This document shows, one piece after another, positions 9,052-17,766 of a stretch of DNA of 44,157 nt. Made by a program: the position numbers and the translations under genes. Source of the stretch: Tannerella sp. (GTDB lineage: Bacteria > Bacteroidota > Bacteroidia > Bacteroidales > Tannerellaceae); assembly GCA_031272455.1 (NCBI GenBank), contig JAISTS010000120.1:1-44157 (forward strand), given 5' to 3'. The notes under the pieces are model-generated. The model saw only the letters and a list, made by a program, of their open reading frames with translations, searched no databases and was not told where the DNA came from. Position 1 is the first letter of the stretch. Each line of letters begins with the position of its first letter.

Positions 9052-9645
9052 TCAATTCTCCGTAGCTATGATGGAGTCGGGGAGGGCATTGCCATTGCCG
9101 TCGCTGACTGTCAGGACAAGCGCCGACGAGATGGGGACAAGCGATCCCGGATTCAGTGTGCGTCCGTTCAGCTCGACCCTGATAGCAAGGTCGCGAAACT
9201 GCCCGGGTACATATTTCGTTTCGATGAGCATAAAGCCTTGAGCCTGAATGAGTGCGTAAGCCTGCCGGTAGGACATATCGGCGACGTCGGGGATTTCAGC
9301 CCTCTGCTCGCCGGTGGCGTTGAGCGTAACCGAGATGATGCGTCCTTCCTTGACTTTCGACCCGACAGCGGGCAAGACCTCTACGATAGCGCCAGGACTG
9401 ACATCGCGCGAATATACCGAGTCAACAATCTGGTAGCGTAGCCCGTTGTTCTCAAAGAATACGGCAGCTTCGGCTACCTGCATACCTTTGACGTCCGGTA
9501 TGACAACAGCCTGATTATGTTTGGTATAACCGCCAAGCAGCGTCAATACAAGAAGCAGAATTAGAAAAGTAAGCGCCGCCGCAGCCGCTATATGATAGAT
9601 TATCGGCATGCAGAGAAACCGCTGATATATGTCTTTAGTGCTCAT
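9052..9645 (-). CDS. PASTA domain-containing membrane protein
   Basis: This is a single-pass membrane protein of 197 residues with a short cytosolic N-terminus, one membrane segment (about residues 14-37) and two extracytoplasmic PASTA domains. The first PASTA starts at VVIPDVKGMQVAEA and the second at AEIPDVADMSYRQAYALI. PASTA domains bind peptidoglycan fragments in kinases and PBPs; here no kinase or PBP domain is attached. I chose the ATG at 9645 (MSTKDIYQRF) over the upstream one at 9669, because a TAnnTTTG -7 element lies between them (9654-9661). It heads the unit with rluD and ddl, which ties it to cell-wall synthesis by context. Confidence 0.82.
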   Translation of the reverse strand: MSTKDIYQRFLCMPIIYHIAAAAALTFLILLLVLTLLGGYTKHNQAVVIPDVKGMQVAEAAVFFENNGLRYQIVDSVYSRDVSPGAIVEVLPAVGSKVKEGRIISVTLNATGEQRAEIPDVADMSYRQAYALIQAQGFMLIETKYVPGQFRDLAIRVELNGRTLNPGSLVPISSALVLTVSDGNGNALPDSIIATEN

Positions 9646-9653
9646 CCGATGCG

Positions 9654-9661
9654 CAAAAGTA
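9654..9661 (-). promoter_or_regulatory. -7 element in front of the PASTA-rluD-ddl unit
   Basis: The complement of 9654-9661 reads TACTTTTG, an exact TAnnTTTG match. Transcription would begin only a few bases before the ATG at 9645, implying a very short or absent leader. No clear TTTG -33 box is present at 19-21 bp. Confidence 0.45.
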
Positions 9662-9736
9662 TTTGGCAACTCTTACAGACGGAATGAAAATAACACGGAT
9701 AAACCGGCAGAACACCCGCGTGAGGTGTCTGTCAGC

Positions 9737-9892
9737 TTATTTTTTGGGGTATTCGTCCGAAACCGTCAGTTTGGACCTGCCTTTTGCACGGCGCATAGCA
9801 AGCACCCTGCGACCGTTTGCCGTCTGCATACGCGAACGAAACCCGTGTTTATGTTTCCTCTTGCAATTAGAGGGTTGAAATGTCCTTTTCAT
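9737..9892 (-). CDS. rpmH: 50S ribosomal protein L34
   Basis: This 51-residue gene starts at the ATG complementary to 9890-9892 and ends with TAA at 9737-9739. Its product begins [20 protein letters not shown] and continues [18 protein letters not shown], which is ribosomal protein L34 beyond doubt: the MKRTFQPS start, HGFRxRMxTxxGRxVLxxRRAKGR core and a lysine end. The C-terminus SDEYPKK is a little longer than the usual 44-46 residue L34, as is common in Bacteroidetes. It has its own promoter and is not next to rnpA or dnaA as it is in many other phyla. Confidence 0.97.
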   Translation of the reverse strand: MKRTFQPSNCKRKHKHGFRSRMQTANGRRVLAMRRAKGRSKLTVSDEYPKK

Positions 9893-9937
9893 CTCTGTAT
9901 CTGTTACTTAAATGTTATTATCGCTAAAATTGGACTG

Positions 9938-9969
9938 CAAAGTTAATCTGATTTTCTCAGACAGCCAAA
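9938..9969 (-). promoter_or_regulatory. Promoter for rpmH (Bacteroidetes type)
   Basis: On the minus strand, TTTG (complement of 9966-9969) and TAACTTTG (complement of 9938-9945) are spaced by 20 bp, an exact consensus fit. The start codon lies about 45 bp downstream. Confidence 0.7.
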
Positions 9970-9985
9970 TTTTTTGCCTCTTTAT

Positions 9986-10017
9986 TTTGAGATATTTTGC
10001 CTTTTTACGTAATTTTG
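9986..10017 (+). promoter_or_regulatory. Promoter for menA (Bacteroidetes type)
   Basis: TTTG at 9986-9989 and TAATTTTG at 10010-10017 are spaced by 20 bp. The menA start codon follows at 10049. A second TTTG at 9996-9999 is too close to serve as the -33 box. Confidence 0.65.
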
Positions 10018-10048
10018 CACCCTCAAAACGAAATTATTTCTATTTGAA

Positions 10049-10969
10049 GTGCAGACGAAACCAACATTAAATCAATGGATTGCGGCATTCCGCCCGTGGT
10101 CGTTCCCCGCCTCGGCTATGCCCGCGCTGGCGACGATAGCTTTTGTTTATTTCCGCAGCCGGAGCGGAGCGGAACTGTCGGATGTCAACTGGACGGGCGG
10201 CTGGATAGCGCTTGTCGGAGCAGTGATTATTCATGCAGGCGGCAACCTGTTCAGCGATTATTTTGATTACAGGCATAATGTTGACCGAGGCGAGACTTTC
10301 GGCTCAAGCCGCTTGCTCGTTGACGGCGTTTTTACCCCGCGTACGATATATATTTATGCCTGCTCGTTTATGTTATTTGGCATTGCAACAGGCATTTATC
10401 TCAGCTTCCAAGCCGGATGGCAGCTCGTTCCGATTGGTCTTGCGGGTATAGCTGGGGCGTACTTTTATTATAAGTTGAAATATGTGGCGCTGGGCGATGC
10501 TCTGATTTTCGTTATATACGGGCTGCTGATAGCGCTGGGCACGTCTGTTGTGTTGACCGGAACGTGCGATGCGGGCGTTTTGCTGCAGTCGGCGCCCATA
10601 GGTTTTCTCGTTGTCAACATCCTGCACGCCAATAATACGCGCGACATCCTGCACGACCGTAAAGCCAATATCCGGACGCAGGCAATGCTTATCGGCGTCA
10701 AATGGTCTAAATTTCAATATATTGCGCTTGCCGTCGCGAGTTATCTCGTTATTATCGCGCTCGTTGTTGCGCAAATTCTTCCGCCGCTCTGCCTGTCAAC
10801 GCTGCTGACTGCGCCGATTGCCATCCGCAATATCCGCACTATGATGACTGCCGAAGTCGGAAAACCGGAAAAAATCAAGGCTCTCGATACGGCATCTGCT
10901 CAATTAGTGCTGATGTTCAGCCTGTTATTAGTATTATCCAATTTAATTTCCGTGTATTTATGTCAATAA
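10049..10969 (+). CDS. menA: 1,4-dihydroxy-2-naphthoate polyprenyltransferase
   Basis: MenA is the inner-membrane prenyltransferase that attaches the polyprenyl tail to DHNA and releases CO2, giving demethylmenaquinone. The 306-residue protein is of UbiA type with about eight to nine membrane segments. The Asp-rich prenyl-diphosphate site is NLFSDYFDYRHNVDRG (about residues 67-82) and the second is NNTRDILHDRKANIRT. The N-terminal NQWIAAFRPWSFPASAMPAL is typical MenA. The start appears to be GTG at 10049; no in-frame ATG lies near the N-terminus. The next gene overlaps its end by 10 bp. No other men genes lie in the window, so the organism presumably has the rest elsewhere. Confidence 0.92.
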   Translation: MQTKPTLNQWIAAFRPWSFPASAMPALATIAFVYFRSRSGAELSDVNWTGGWIALVGAVIIHAGGNLFSDYFDYRHNVDRGETFGSSRLLVDGVFTPRTIYIYACSFMLFGIATGIYLSFQAGWQLVPIGLAGIAGAYFYYKLKYVALGDALIFVIYGLLIALGTSVVLTGTCDAGVLLQSAPIGFLVVNILHANNTRDILHDRKANIRTQAMLIGVKWSKFQYIALAVASYLVIIALVVAQILPPLCLSTLLTAPIAIRNIRTMMTAEVGKPEKIKALDTASAQLVLMFSLLLVLSNLISVYLCQ

Positions 10970-11589
10970 AATCTGTTACTGTAGGACTAATTATAGTTTC
11001 CGTTCTGTGGTGTGTTTTGTTTACGCCATTTTCGGAAAGTTTCACTCAAATCTACTTCTGGCTGATGATGTCGGTTTCGGCTATTCTGTTGATTTCGTTC
11101 TGTTTATTGCCATTCGTCGAATACGACTGGACGGAGTTGAAGGATTTTTCGTGGAAATCGGTCGTCGTCGGATTGCTCTCGGCAGCAGTGCTTTATGGGA
11201 TTTTCTATGTCGGCAATTACGTCTCTTCCGCCCTGTTCGATTTCGCCCGTCCGCAGGTTATGAATATTTACGGGATAAAAGATAGTGCGGATCCGGTTGT
11301 AATTGGCGTCTTACTGCTGTTTCTGATTGGTCCTGCAGAAGAAATTTTCTGGCGTGGTCTCATACAAAGACAATCTTCGGAGTTGCTGGGCAATTGGTTT
11401 GGACCGGCTTTTACTGCGCTGTATTACACTGCAATACATTTGTTTTCGATGAATATTATGCTCGTTGCGGCAGCCGCTGTGTGCAGCGTCTTTTGGGGCT
11501 TGCTCTATAAATACTACCGCAATCTGCCGGCACTGATTATTTCGCACGCCGTCTGGGATGTTGCCGTGTTTGTCGTCTTCCCGATTTAA
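10960..11589 (+). CDS. CPBP (CAAX/Abi type) intramembrane metalloprotease
   Basis: This is a 209-residue integral membrane protein with about six segments. The Abi/CPBP signature is visible: GPAEEIFWRGLIQRQ (the EExxxR motif), a histidine in YTAIHLFS, and the final ISHAVWDVAVF motif. These form the glutamate and histidine site of Rce1-like intramembrane proteases. The bacterial substrate is unknown; members have been tied to bacteriocin self-immunity and to protein processing. It overlaps menA by 10 bp and must be cotranscribed, which may only reflect packing. The start ATG at 10960 is supported by that overlap. Confidence 0.82.
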   Translation: MSIKSVTVGLIIVSVLWCVLFTPFSESFTQIYFWLMMSVSAILLISFCLLPFVEYDWTELKDFSWKSVVVGLLSAAVLYGIFYVGNYVSSALFDFARPQVMNIYGIKDSADPVVIGVLLLFLIGPAEEIFWRGLIQRQSSELLGNWFGPAFTALYYTAIHLFSMNIMLVAAAAVCSVFWGLLYKYYRNLPALIISHAVWDVAVFVVFPI

Positions 11590-11616
11590 ATTTTTTATCG
11601 CAAATCGCATTTTCCG

Positions 11617-11647
11617 ATTGTCATTTCCAAATAATGTATTATCTTTG
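11617..11647 (+). promoter_or_regulatory. Promoter for the UxaE-like gene
   Basis: TATCTTTG at 11640-11647 is an exact -7 match; ATTG at 11617-11620, 19 bp upstream, matches three of four -33 bases. The start codon is at 11677. Confidence 0.55.
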
Positions 11648-11676
11648 TAAAAAATTTGACTTATAATCAATAGAAT

Positions 11677-12933
11677 ATGCAATTAGGGAAATATTCTTTC
11701 GGAGTAGGCGACCGTTTCGGTCATGAGGGCGAAGCGCAGTTGCGGGCATTGATCGATGCAGAAAAAGAGTTCGGCGTCGCGTTTGAGCCGGTTTGGAACA
11801 AGTCGAACCGCGAACACGTCATCGTGCATACCGAGCCTGAGTCCGTACGCCGCGAAGCTGACGCCGCCGTGAAGTCTCTTGGTTATAGCGGACGGTATTT
11901 TGTTGATGCCGACCATATTAACCTGTCGAATGTGGACAGGTTTATCGCCGCGTCCGACTTTTTCACTATCGACGTGGCTGACTTTATCGGCGATAAGATA
12001 CGCGAGGCTGAAATTCAGGCGTTTATAGCTGCCAATGTGGAGTTTGCAGGGCAGTTGCAAATCCCCGGAATGGATCCTGTAACTGTTATGGAAGACGATT
12101 TGCGGACTATAGCATCGAAATATCTGCTTGCCGTGCGCGAGGCGGGAAATATTTACCGCCATATCGCAGAAGTGAAAGGTGCGGGCAATTTCGTTGCCGA
12201 AGTGTCGATGGACGAGGTTAACGAGCCTCAGTCGCCGGTCGAGATGTTCTTTATACTCAGCGCTATAGCTCAGGAGAAAATCCCCGTTCAGACTATAGCC
12301 CCGAAATTTACCGGACGTTTCAACAAAGGCGTCGATTACGTTGGCGACATCAGCCGTTTTGCTACCGAATTTGAACAGGATCTGCTCGTCATCGACTATG
12401 CCGTAAAAACGTTTGGTCTGCCGAAAAACCTGAAACTCAGCGTTCATTCGGGTAGCGACAAATTTTCGATTTATCCGGTAATCGGCGGATTATTAAAGAA
12501 ATACGACAAAGGTATCCACATCAAAACAGCCGGCACAACCTGGCTCGAAGAAGTCATCGGACTTGCCGAAACGGGCGATGAGGAAGCTATCGACCTCGCC
12601 AAAGCCATCTATTCGGGTGCGCTCGGACGGTTCGACGAGCTGTGCCAGCCATATATGACGGTGATAGATATCAACCAGTCGCGATTGCCTGACAGAAAGG
12701 AAGTTGAGCGGTGGACAGGCGAGAAATTTGCGAACACGCTGCGCCATATACCCGGACATCCCGACTACAATCCCGACTTTCGCCAGCTGATCCACGTGGG
12801 CTATAAGGTGGCGGCAGACTATGGCATTTTCTATAGCGAAGCGCTTGCGAAACACAAGGAACTGATTGGCAAACAGGTGTATGACAACATACTCGATCGC
12901 CATATCAGACGACTGTTCGGTGATGAGAATTAA
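11677..12933 (+). CDS. Tagaturonate epimerase (UxaE) family protein
   Basis: The 418-residue soluble protein starts MQLGKYSFGVGDRFGHEGEA and has the conserved VWNKSNREHVIVHT and FVDADHINLSNVDRF segments. I recognise it as the family named after Thermotoga UxaE, which epimerises D-tagaturonate to D-fructuronate in hexuronate breakdown. The His/Asp/Glu-rich conserved blocks (DADHIN, VHSGSDKFS) would suit a metal-dependent sugar epimerase. It has its own promoter and is followed, 57 bp later, by frr. No other uronate genes (uxaB, uxaC, kdgK or polysaccharide-utilisation genes) lie nearby, so the physiological substrate is open. Identity of the family is moderately sure, the reaction less so. Confidence 0.62.
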   Translation: MQLGKYSFGVGDRFGHEGEAQLRALIDAEKEFGVAFEPVWNKSNREHVIVHTEPESVRREADAAVKSLGYSGRYFVDADHINLSNVDRFIAASDFFTIDVADFIGDKIREAEIQAFIAANVEFAGQLQIPGMDPVTVMEDDLRTIASKYLLAVREAGNIYRHIAEVKGAGNFVAEVSMDEVNEPQSPVEMFFILSAIAQEKIPVQTIAPKFTGRFNKGVDYVGDISRFATEFEQDLLVIDYAVKTFGLPKNLKLSVHSGSDKFSIYPVIGGLLKKYDKGIHIKTAGTTWLEEVIGLAETGDEEAIDLAKAIYSGALGRFDELCQPYMTVIDINQSRLPDRKEVERWTGEKFANTLRHIPGHPDYNPDFRQLIHVGYKVAADYGIFYSEALAKHKELIGKQVYDNILDRHIRRLFGDEN

Positions 12934-12990
12934 CATAATAAGGAAACGAAGAAAATAGACATATAATATTAACAATCAAATTATTGCTCC

Positions 12991-13551
12991 ATGACAGACA
13001 TTCAACCGATTCTGAAAAAAGCTGAAGATAAAATGGAAAGCGCCATTCGTTTTTTAGATGAAAATCTGGCGCGGATTAGGGCTGGCAAAGCCAATCCGAA
13101 AATCCTTGACGGGATAAAAGTTGCGTACTACGGCGATATGACGGCTCTGACTAACGTTGCATCGGTAAACACGCCCGATGCCAAGACCCTGCTTATCACG
13201 CCGTGGGAAAAACCGCTGTTGAAGGACATTGAGAAAGCAATCATCAATTCCGACCTCGGCATTATGCCCGAAAACAATGGCGAAGTCATCCGCATAGGCA
13301 TCCCGCCCCTGACCGAAGAGCGGCGGCGCACGCTGGCAAAACAAGCCAAGCAGGAATCTGAAAATGCGAAAATCAGCATCCGCAATTCGCGCCGCGACGC
13401 CATCGAAGCGCTCAAGAAGAGCACGAAAGACGGTGTGCCCGAAGATGCCGAAAAAGATGCAGAAGAAAAAATGCAGAAGACGCACGACAAGTACATCAAA
13501 AAAGTTGACGACATCTACGCCGCCAAGGAAAAGGAAATAATGACGGTCTGA
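12991..13551 (+). CDS. frr: Ribosome recycling factor
   Basis: RRF splits the post-termination ribosome together with EF-G. The 186-residue length is standard. [20 protein letters not shown] (residues 12-31) is the classic RRF N-terminal helix with the R-x-G-x-A element; [14 protein letters not shown] and [20 protein letters not shown] follow in family order, and the C-terminal half is the long three-helix bundle. It lies directly before rsgA (16 bp), and both act on ribosomes, so they are likely cotranscribed and end at the terminator at 14513-14546. Confidence 0.97.
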   Translation: MTDIQPILKKAEDKMESAIRFLDENLARIRAGKANPKILDGIKVAYYGDMTALTNVASVNTPDAKTLLITPWEKPLLKDIEKAIINSDLGIMPENNGEVIRIGIPPLTEERRRTLAKQAKQESENAKISIRNSRRDAIEALKKSTKDGVPEDAEKDAEEKMQKTHDKYIKKVDDIYAAKEKEIMTV

Positions 13552-13567
13552 CTAATATTTGACGCTT

Positions 13568-14500
13568 ATGCACGGACTTGTCATCAGAAATACCGGAAGC
13601 TGGTACTCTGTGCGAACGGAGGGCGGGCAGACTGTCGAATGTAAGGTGAAAGGCAATTTCCGTCTGAAAGCGATAAAAAACACTAACCCTGTTGTGATCG
13701 GCGATCGCGTTGAAATTGAGATGAATAACGAAGGAACGGCATTCATCACGGCTATTGACGACCGCAAAAATTATATGATACGCCGCTCGTCGAACCTGTC
13801 GCGACAGTCGCATATCCTTGCCGCCAACCTTGATCAGGCGCTGCTCGTCGTAACGGTCAATTATCCGCAAACGACTACGGTTTTTATCGACCGCTTCCTT
13901 GCCACTGCCGAAGCCTATAGCGTGCCCGTTGTGCTGGTGTTCAATAAGTTAGACCGCTACGACGACGATGATACCGAATATATGGAAGCGCTGATAAGGC
14001 TCTATCAAACCATCGGTTATTCCTGCTGTCGCGTCTGTGCGCTTACGGGTGAAGGTTTTGACGAGCTGACGGCGATGCTGACCGGCAAGGTATCGCTCGT
14101 TTCGGGACATTCGGGTGTGGGTAAGTCAACCATTATCAACAGGATAATCCCCGGCGCCAACCTGAAAACCAACGTCATTTCGGAATACCATAAAAAAGGG
14201 ATGCACACGACAACATTTTCGGAAATGATACCTTTGCCCGACGGTGGTTATCTGATTGATACTCCAGGAATTAAAGGCTTCGGCACGATAGAGATGGAAG
14301 GGGTTGAAGTGGCGCATTATTTCCCTGAGATTTTCAAATTCTCCGCCGATTGCCGCTATCGCAACTGCACTCACCGTAACGAGCCGGGATGCGCCGTCCT
14401 GCAGGCTGTCGCTGACCATTATATAAGCGAATCGCGCTACAAAAGCTATCTTAACATCCTCGAAGACAAGGACGAAGGCAAATATCGAGAGGCGTATTAA
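13568..14500 (+). CDS. rsgA: Ribosome small-subunit-dependent GTPase RsgA
   Basis: RsgA is a late 30S assembly GTPase that releases RbfA and proofreads the decoding site. The 310-residue protein has an N-terminal OB fold (about 1-70), a circularly permuted GTPase domain with NKLD (126-129) before the P-loop GHSGVGKS (180-187) and DTPG (231-234), and a C-terminal zinc knuckle (Cys262, Cys267, His269, Cys275). The permuted G-motif order is diagnostic. The frame is open three codons further upstream from a TTG, but the ATG at 13568 (MHGLVIRN) is the family start. Confidence 0.96.
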   Translation: MHGLVIRNTGSWYSVRTEGGQTVECKVKGNFRLKAIKNTNPVVIGDRVEIEMNNEGTAFITAIDDRKNYMIRRSSNLSRQSHILAANLDQALLVVTVNYPQTTTVFIDRFLATAEAYSVPVVLVFNKLDRYDDDDTEYMEALIRLYQTIGYSCCRVCALTGEGFDELTAMLTGKVSLVSGHSGVGKSTIINRIIPGANLKTNVISEYHKKGMHTTTFSEMIPLPDGGYLIDTPGIKGFGTIEMEGVEVAHYFPEIFKFSADCRYRNCTHRNEPGCAVLQAVADHYISESRYKSYLNILEDKDEGKYREAY

Positions 14501-14512
14501 AGGGGAAAAGTT

Positions 14513-14546
14513 AAGGGCGGCAATCGTATGATTACCGCCCTTTTTT
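14513..14546 (+). terminator. Intrinsic terminator after rsgA
   Basis: The arms at 14513-14525 and 14530-14542 form a 13-bp stem with one C-A mismatch, a 4-base loop (GTAT) and a run of six T at 14541-14546. It closes the frr-rsgA unit just after the rsgA stop. The minus-strand lipoprotein gene ends on the other side at 14572; the reverse direction has only a short T run and is a weaker candidate. Confidence 0.85.
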
Positions 14547-14571
14547 AAAAGAACAGCTTATGATAATTGAA

Positions 14572-16266
14572 TTATTTTATCAGGCTGGTGAATGCCGAGT
14601 CGGCTGCGTATTTAGCAAATTCGAGGTCGAGACCGGCTTCTTTTGCGAGCGACGGTTTCTTCGCGATAGCTGCTTTCAGATTGCTGATCACGCCGCTGGC
14701 ATCGTTAGTACGAGCTGAAACGACGGCTTTCAGATAGTCGGTTACAGCGTCGGCATTTGTTACAGCGTTGAGCGTCTGCGATGCTTTGCTGTAGTCTTTC
14801 GACAGGATTTGAGCCAGAGCTGCGTTGTTGCTCTTCGTTGCTCCAAACGAACTGACAGCCTTGGCATAGTCGCCCTGTTGCAGGTAGAGGATGCCGAGTG
14901 CTTCGCCCAGTTCGGGCACGCCCGATGCGCCGCCTATCAGCTGTTGAGCTTTCGTGTAGTCGCCTTTGGTCAGCGCCAGAAGTCCGAGGTTGACGTTCGA
15001 CTCGCTGTTGTTCTTGATGCTGTTGGCTTTGTTAAACATTTCTTCAGCTTTGGCAAGGTCGCCTGCACGGTAGCGTTGTACGCCGACGTTGTTCCACGAG
15101 CGCGGGTCGTTCGGGAAGATTTGCGTCGCTTTCGTGTAGATGGCTTCTTTGTCGGTAGCGTTGTTGGTCAGAGTAGCTGCATAGAGCAGTTCTTCGACGG
15201 TCAGCGCTTTCGGGTCGCTCTGGGCGAGGCTGCTGATTTCCTGATCTGACTTGCCGATGATTTCGACATTGGCTGTCAGTCGCGAACGACGCAGCTGAGG
15301 CAGGATTTCGTCTGCCAGCGATTTGTAAACCGACGAGATATTCTTGATTTCGCGTTCGCGTTCAACCGGGTCTTTGTACATCGACAGCACACGCAGTACG
15401 AGGTCTTTGTCCTGCAGGTTCGATTTCGATACAAGGGCTTGGAAGCCTTCCCAGTCCTGAGCCGTGTAGTTGGCGTCAACCGGAACGTCGATTTTCTGTT
15501 TCTTCAGTTCTTTTTCAAGGTACTTCGTGGTGTTTGTTTCGCGTTTTTCGGCGAGGGCATCGTTAAGTTTCAGACCACCGTCGGGCGAAGCATAAGCCGA
15601 TACTTCGATGGCAACGTTCTGATTAGGAGCAGCATTGGCGCCTGCAACGATCTCTTTCCATGCCTTGATTTCGTCCTTGTTCAGCTCTTTGGAACGAAGC
15701 TCGGCTTGCTGGATGATGAACATGATGCTTGCGTCGTGCGCTTCCTTGATGATGCGCTGGAACTTGTCGGGTCCGATAGCCGGATTGGCGGTAGCAGCGT
15801 CGGCAAGGGCAGATGTGGCTACAACGCCGTCTGCGATTTTAATGTCGGGCAACTTAACCGTTTTGTTCTTGATTTTTGCATCGAATGTAAGGTACAGCTC
15901 CGATTTTTTCATTTCGGGTTTGTACTTAAATGTCGATTTCATGGTAACGTTACCGCCGGTCGAGTAGGGGACAGTCGTGTTGTTGGCTTTCACCTTTTCA
16001 CCCTGATAGGTGTAGGCTGTGCCCCATGTTTCGCCCGTTGCGTAACGGAGCACCGGAGTGACGGTTACAACAGCGTTTTTGTTAAACCACTTCGCCGGAT
16101 AAGCGATACTGATGGTTGCCGGTACCTGACCACCAACGGCTTCGAGCGGCTGCGGTTCGGTTTTGATGTATTGTCCTGCAAGCGGTTTAAGTTTCCCCGA
16201 GCAAGAAGTCATGGCGATTATCGCCGCCATAGCGAACAGTGTCATAAAAAGATTTTTTCTGTTCAT
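14572..16266 (-). CDS. Lipoprotein with OmpA-like and TPR regions
   Basis: This 564-residue protein is a predicted lipoprotein: the signal sequence ends in IAMTSCSG with lipidated Cys22. The N-terminal 150 residues look like a beta-rich domain (PATISIAYPAKWFNKNAVVT). The middle part holds an OmpA/MotB-like region with VAIEVSAYASPDGGLKLNDA (about 217-236) and an N-terminal-to-Arg spacing typical for peptidoglycan binding. The last 200 residues are TPR-like helical pairs (RSWNNVGVQRYRAGDLAKAE, and later GILYLQQGDYAKAV). It is therefore probably a periplasmic envelope protein linking outer membrane and cell wall. I do not recognise a named member; it is not PorE, which has a different domain order. 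It stands alone between frr-rsgA and aroA; a -7 element (complement of 16358-16365) lies upstream without a good -33 box. Confidence 0.75.
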   Translation of the reverse strand: MNRKNLFMTLFAMAAIIAMTSCSGKLKPLAGQYIKTEPQPLEAVGGQVPATISIAYPAKWFNKNAVVTVTPVLRYATGETWGTAYTYQGEKVKANNTTVPYSTGGNVTMKSTFKYKPEMKKSELYLTFDAKIKNKTVKLPDIKIADGVVATSALADAATANPAIGPDKFQRIIKEAHDASIMFIIQQAELRSKELNKDEIKAWKEIVAGANAAPNQNVAIEVSAYASPDGGLKLNDALAEKRETNTTKYLEKELKKQKIDVPVDANYTAQDWEGFQALVSKSNLQDKDLVLRVLSMYKDPVEREREIKNISSVYKSLADEILPQLRRSRLTANVEIIGKSDQEISSLAQSDPKALTVEELLYAATLTNNATDKEAIYTKATQIFPNDPRSWNNVGVQRYRAGDLAKAEEMFNKANSIKNNSESNVNLGLLALTKGDYTKAQQLIGGASGVPELGEALGILYLQQGDYAKAVSSFGATKSNNAALAQILSKDYSKASQTLNAVTNADAVTDYLKAVVSARTNDASGVISNLKAAIAKKPSLAKEAGLDLEFAKYAADSAFTSLIK

Positions 16267-16445
16267 AAATGTTACGTTTTTAAATTATTTATTAATTTTT
16301 TTGGTTATAAATTTACATAATTATTACCACGCCGGAAACTATCCGACTAATAACGTGCAAAGCTATTTGTTTTTTTTCAAACTATAAAATATAAAAGCAA
16401 AAAAAATCATTTATTAATACTTATTAACATATTATTTCCATTTTT

Positions 16446-16478
16446 TTTGTCTTTTGCCACGTATTTTCATTAACTTTG
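16446..16478 (+). promoter_or_regulatory. Promoter for aroA (Bacteroidetes type)
   Basis: TTTG at 16446-16449 and TAACTTTG at 16471-16478 are spaced by 21 bp. The start codon is at 16535. The rest of the 268-bp gap from 16267 is very AT-rich and I see nothing else certain in it. Confidence 0.6.
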
Positions 16479-16534
16479 CCACTTTATTGGCGATGGTCTA
16501 TGCCATATATATGTCTATATATAATTAATGTATA

Positions 16535-17764
16535 ATGGATTTTCTGATAAAAGCGCCGGAAGGGAAGTTGCGAACGACAGTCAACCTTCCGGCGTCGAAA
16601 AGTATAAGTAACCGCGTGCTGATACTTAATATGTTGAGCGACAGCCCGCAAGAAGTGTCCAATCTGTCCGATTGCGACGACACGGTCGCTATGCTCGGCG
16701 CGTTGCGTTCCGAATCGTCCGTGATTGATGTTGGTGCAGCCGGCACTGCTATGCGTTTTCTGACCGCCTATCTTGCGGGAAAAGAGGGCGTCAGGACATT
16801 GACAGGCTCGGAAAGGATGAAAAACCGTCCGATCGGACTGCTTGTCGATGCTTTGCGTGCTCTCGGTGCCGATATCGAATATCTTGAAAAAGAGGGCTTT
16901 CCGCCATTGCGTATCAATGGACATCGCTTGCGTGGCGGCGAAATCAGTATCGACGGCGGCGTCAGCTCGCAGTACATATCCGCTCTGCTGATGGCGGCTC
17001 CGCTGATGACTGAAGGGCTTAAATTGCATATTGTCAACCGTTTGTCGTCGCGACCATATATCAGTCAGACCATCAAACTGATGCAGAAATTCGGAGTCGA
17101 GGTGGATGAGTGCGGCGATGCGTTTATCGTTGCACCTCAGCAATATAAGCCTGTTCCTTATACAGTCGAACCGGACTGGAGCGCTGCCTCGTACTGGTAC
17201 GAAGCGGCGGCGCTTGCCGACGAAGCGGAAGTGGATATTGTGGACTTGTCGGTGTCGGGTTTGCAGGGCGATGAAGCTATTATTCCGTTGTTTGCGCACC
17301 TTGGCGTCGATACGTTGGTTATGCCTAACGGCGTTTTGCTGCAAAGAAGATTGCCCGAACGGATGACTGTGTTTAAGCACGATTTCACCGATATGCCGGA
17401 TATGGCGCAGACATTAACCGTTACCTGTGCGGCAATAGGTATGCCATTCGTTTTCAGCGGATTACAGAGCTTGAAAATCAAGGAAACCGACCGACTGACG
17501 GCGCTTGTCAACGAGTTTCGCAAGTTCGGTTATCCGATGCGCGATTCGGCAGACAGCCTCGAATGGGATGGCAGGCAAACACGTATCTCTGCGTCGCCAA
17601 TCGTGGAGACCTACAAAGACCACCGAATGGCTATGTCGTTCGTTCCGTGGGCTTTACGACGTAGCGAAGGCGTGATGATAGCCGACGCGGGCGTTGTCTC
17701 GAAAAGCTATCCGCGATTTTGGGACGATTTACGTGCTGCAGGGTTCATAATAACAGAAATATAG
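16535..17764 (+). CDS. aroA: 3-phosphoshikimate 1-carboxyvinyltransferase (EPSP synthase)
   Basis: AroA transfers the enolpyruvyl group of PEP to shikimate-3-phosphate in the chorismate pathway, in the cytosol. The 409-residue length is slightly short for the family but complete. Visible motifs are NLPASKSISNRVLIL (residues 18-32), VGAAGTAMRFLTAYL (PEP-binding loop), GSERMKNRPIGLL, KIKETDRLTALVNEFRKFG and the C-terminal ETYKDHRMAMSFV. Catalytic Lys, Arg, Asp and Glu positions appear intact. It opens a plus-strand run; the next ATG follows its TAG after only two bases, so translation is probably coupled. Confidence 0.96.
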   Translation: MDFLIKAPEGKLRTTVNLPASKSISNRVLILNMLSDSPQEVSNLSDCDDTVAMLGALRSESSVIDVGAAGTAMRFLTAYLAGKEGVRTLTGSERMKNRPIGLLVDALRALGADIEYLEKEGFPPLRINGHRLRGGEISIDGGVSSQYISALLMAAPLMTEGLKLHIVNRLSSRPYISQTIKLMQKFGVEVDECGDAFIVAPQQYKPVPYTVEPDWSAASYWYEAAALADEAEVDIVDLSVSGLQGDEAIIPLFAHLGVDTLVMPNGVLLQRRLPERMTVFKHDFTDMPDMAQTLTVTCAAIGMPFVFSGLQSLKIKETDRLTALVNEFRKFGYPMRDSADSLEWDGRQTRISASPIVETYKDHRMAMSFVPWALRRSEGVMIADAGVVSKSYPRFWDDLRAAGFIITEI

Positions 17765-17766
17765 CT

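Noticed and set aside
10960-11589. CPBP protease as part of a bacteriocin or defence cassette
   Set aside because: Its neighbours are menA and a metabolic epimerase; no bacteriocin precursor or transporter gene is present.
16267-16534. AT-rich gap as a possible origin or RNA gene
   Set aside because: Apart from promoter elements I could find no DnaA-box cluster, tRNA cloverleaf or stable hairpin.
16484-17380. Open frame of 298 codons on the minus strand opposite aroA
   Set aside because: aroA is complete and unmistakable on the plus strand; the reverse frame is His/Arg/Gln-rich low-sense sequence.
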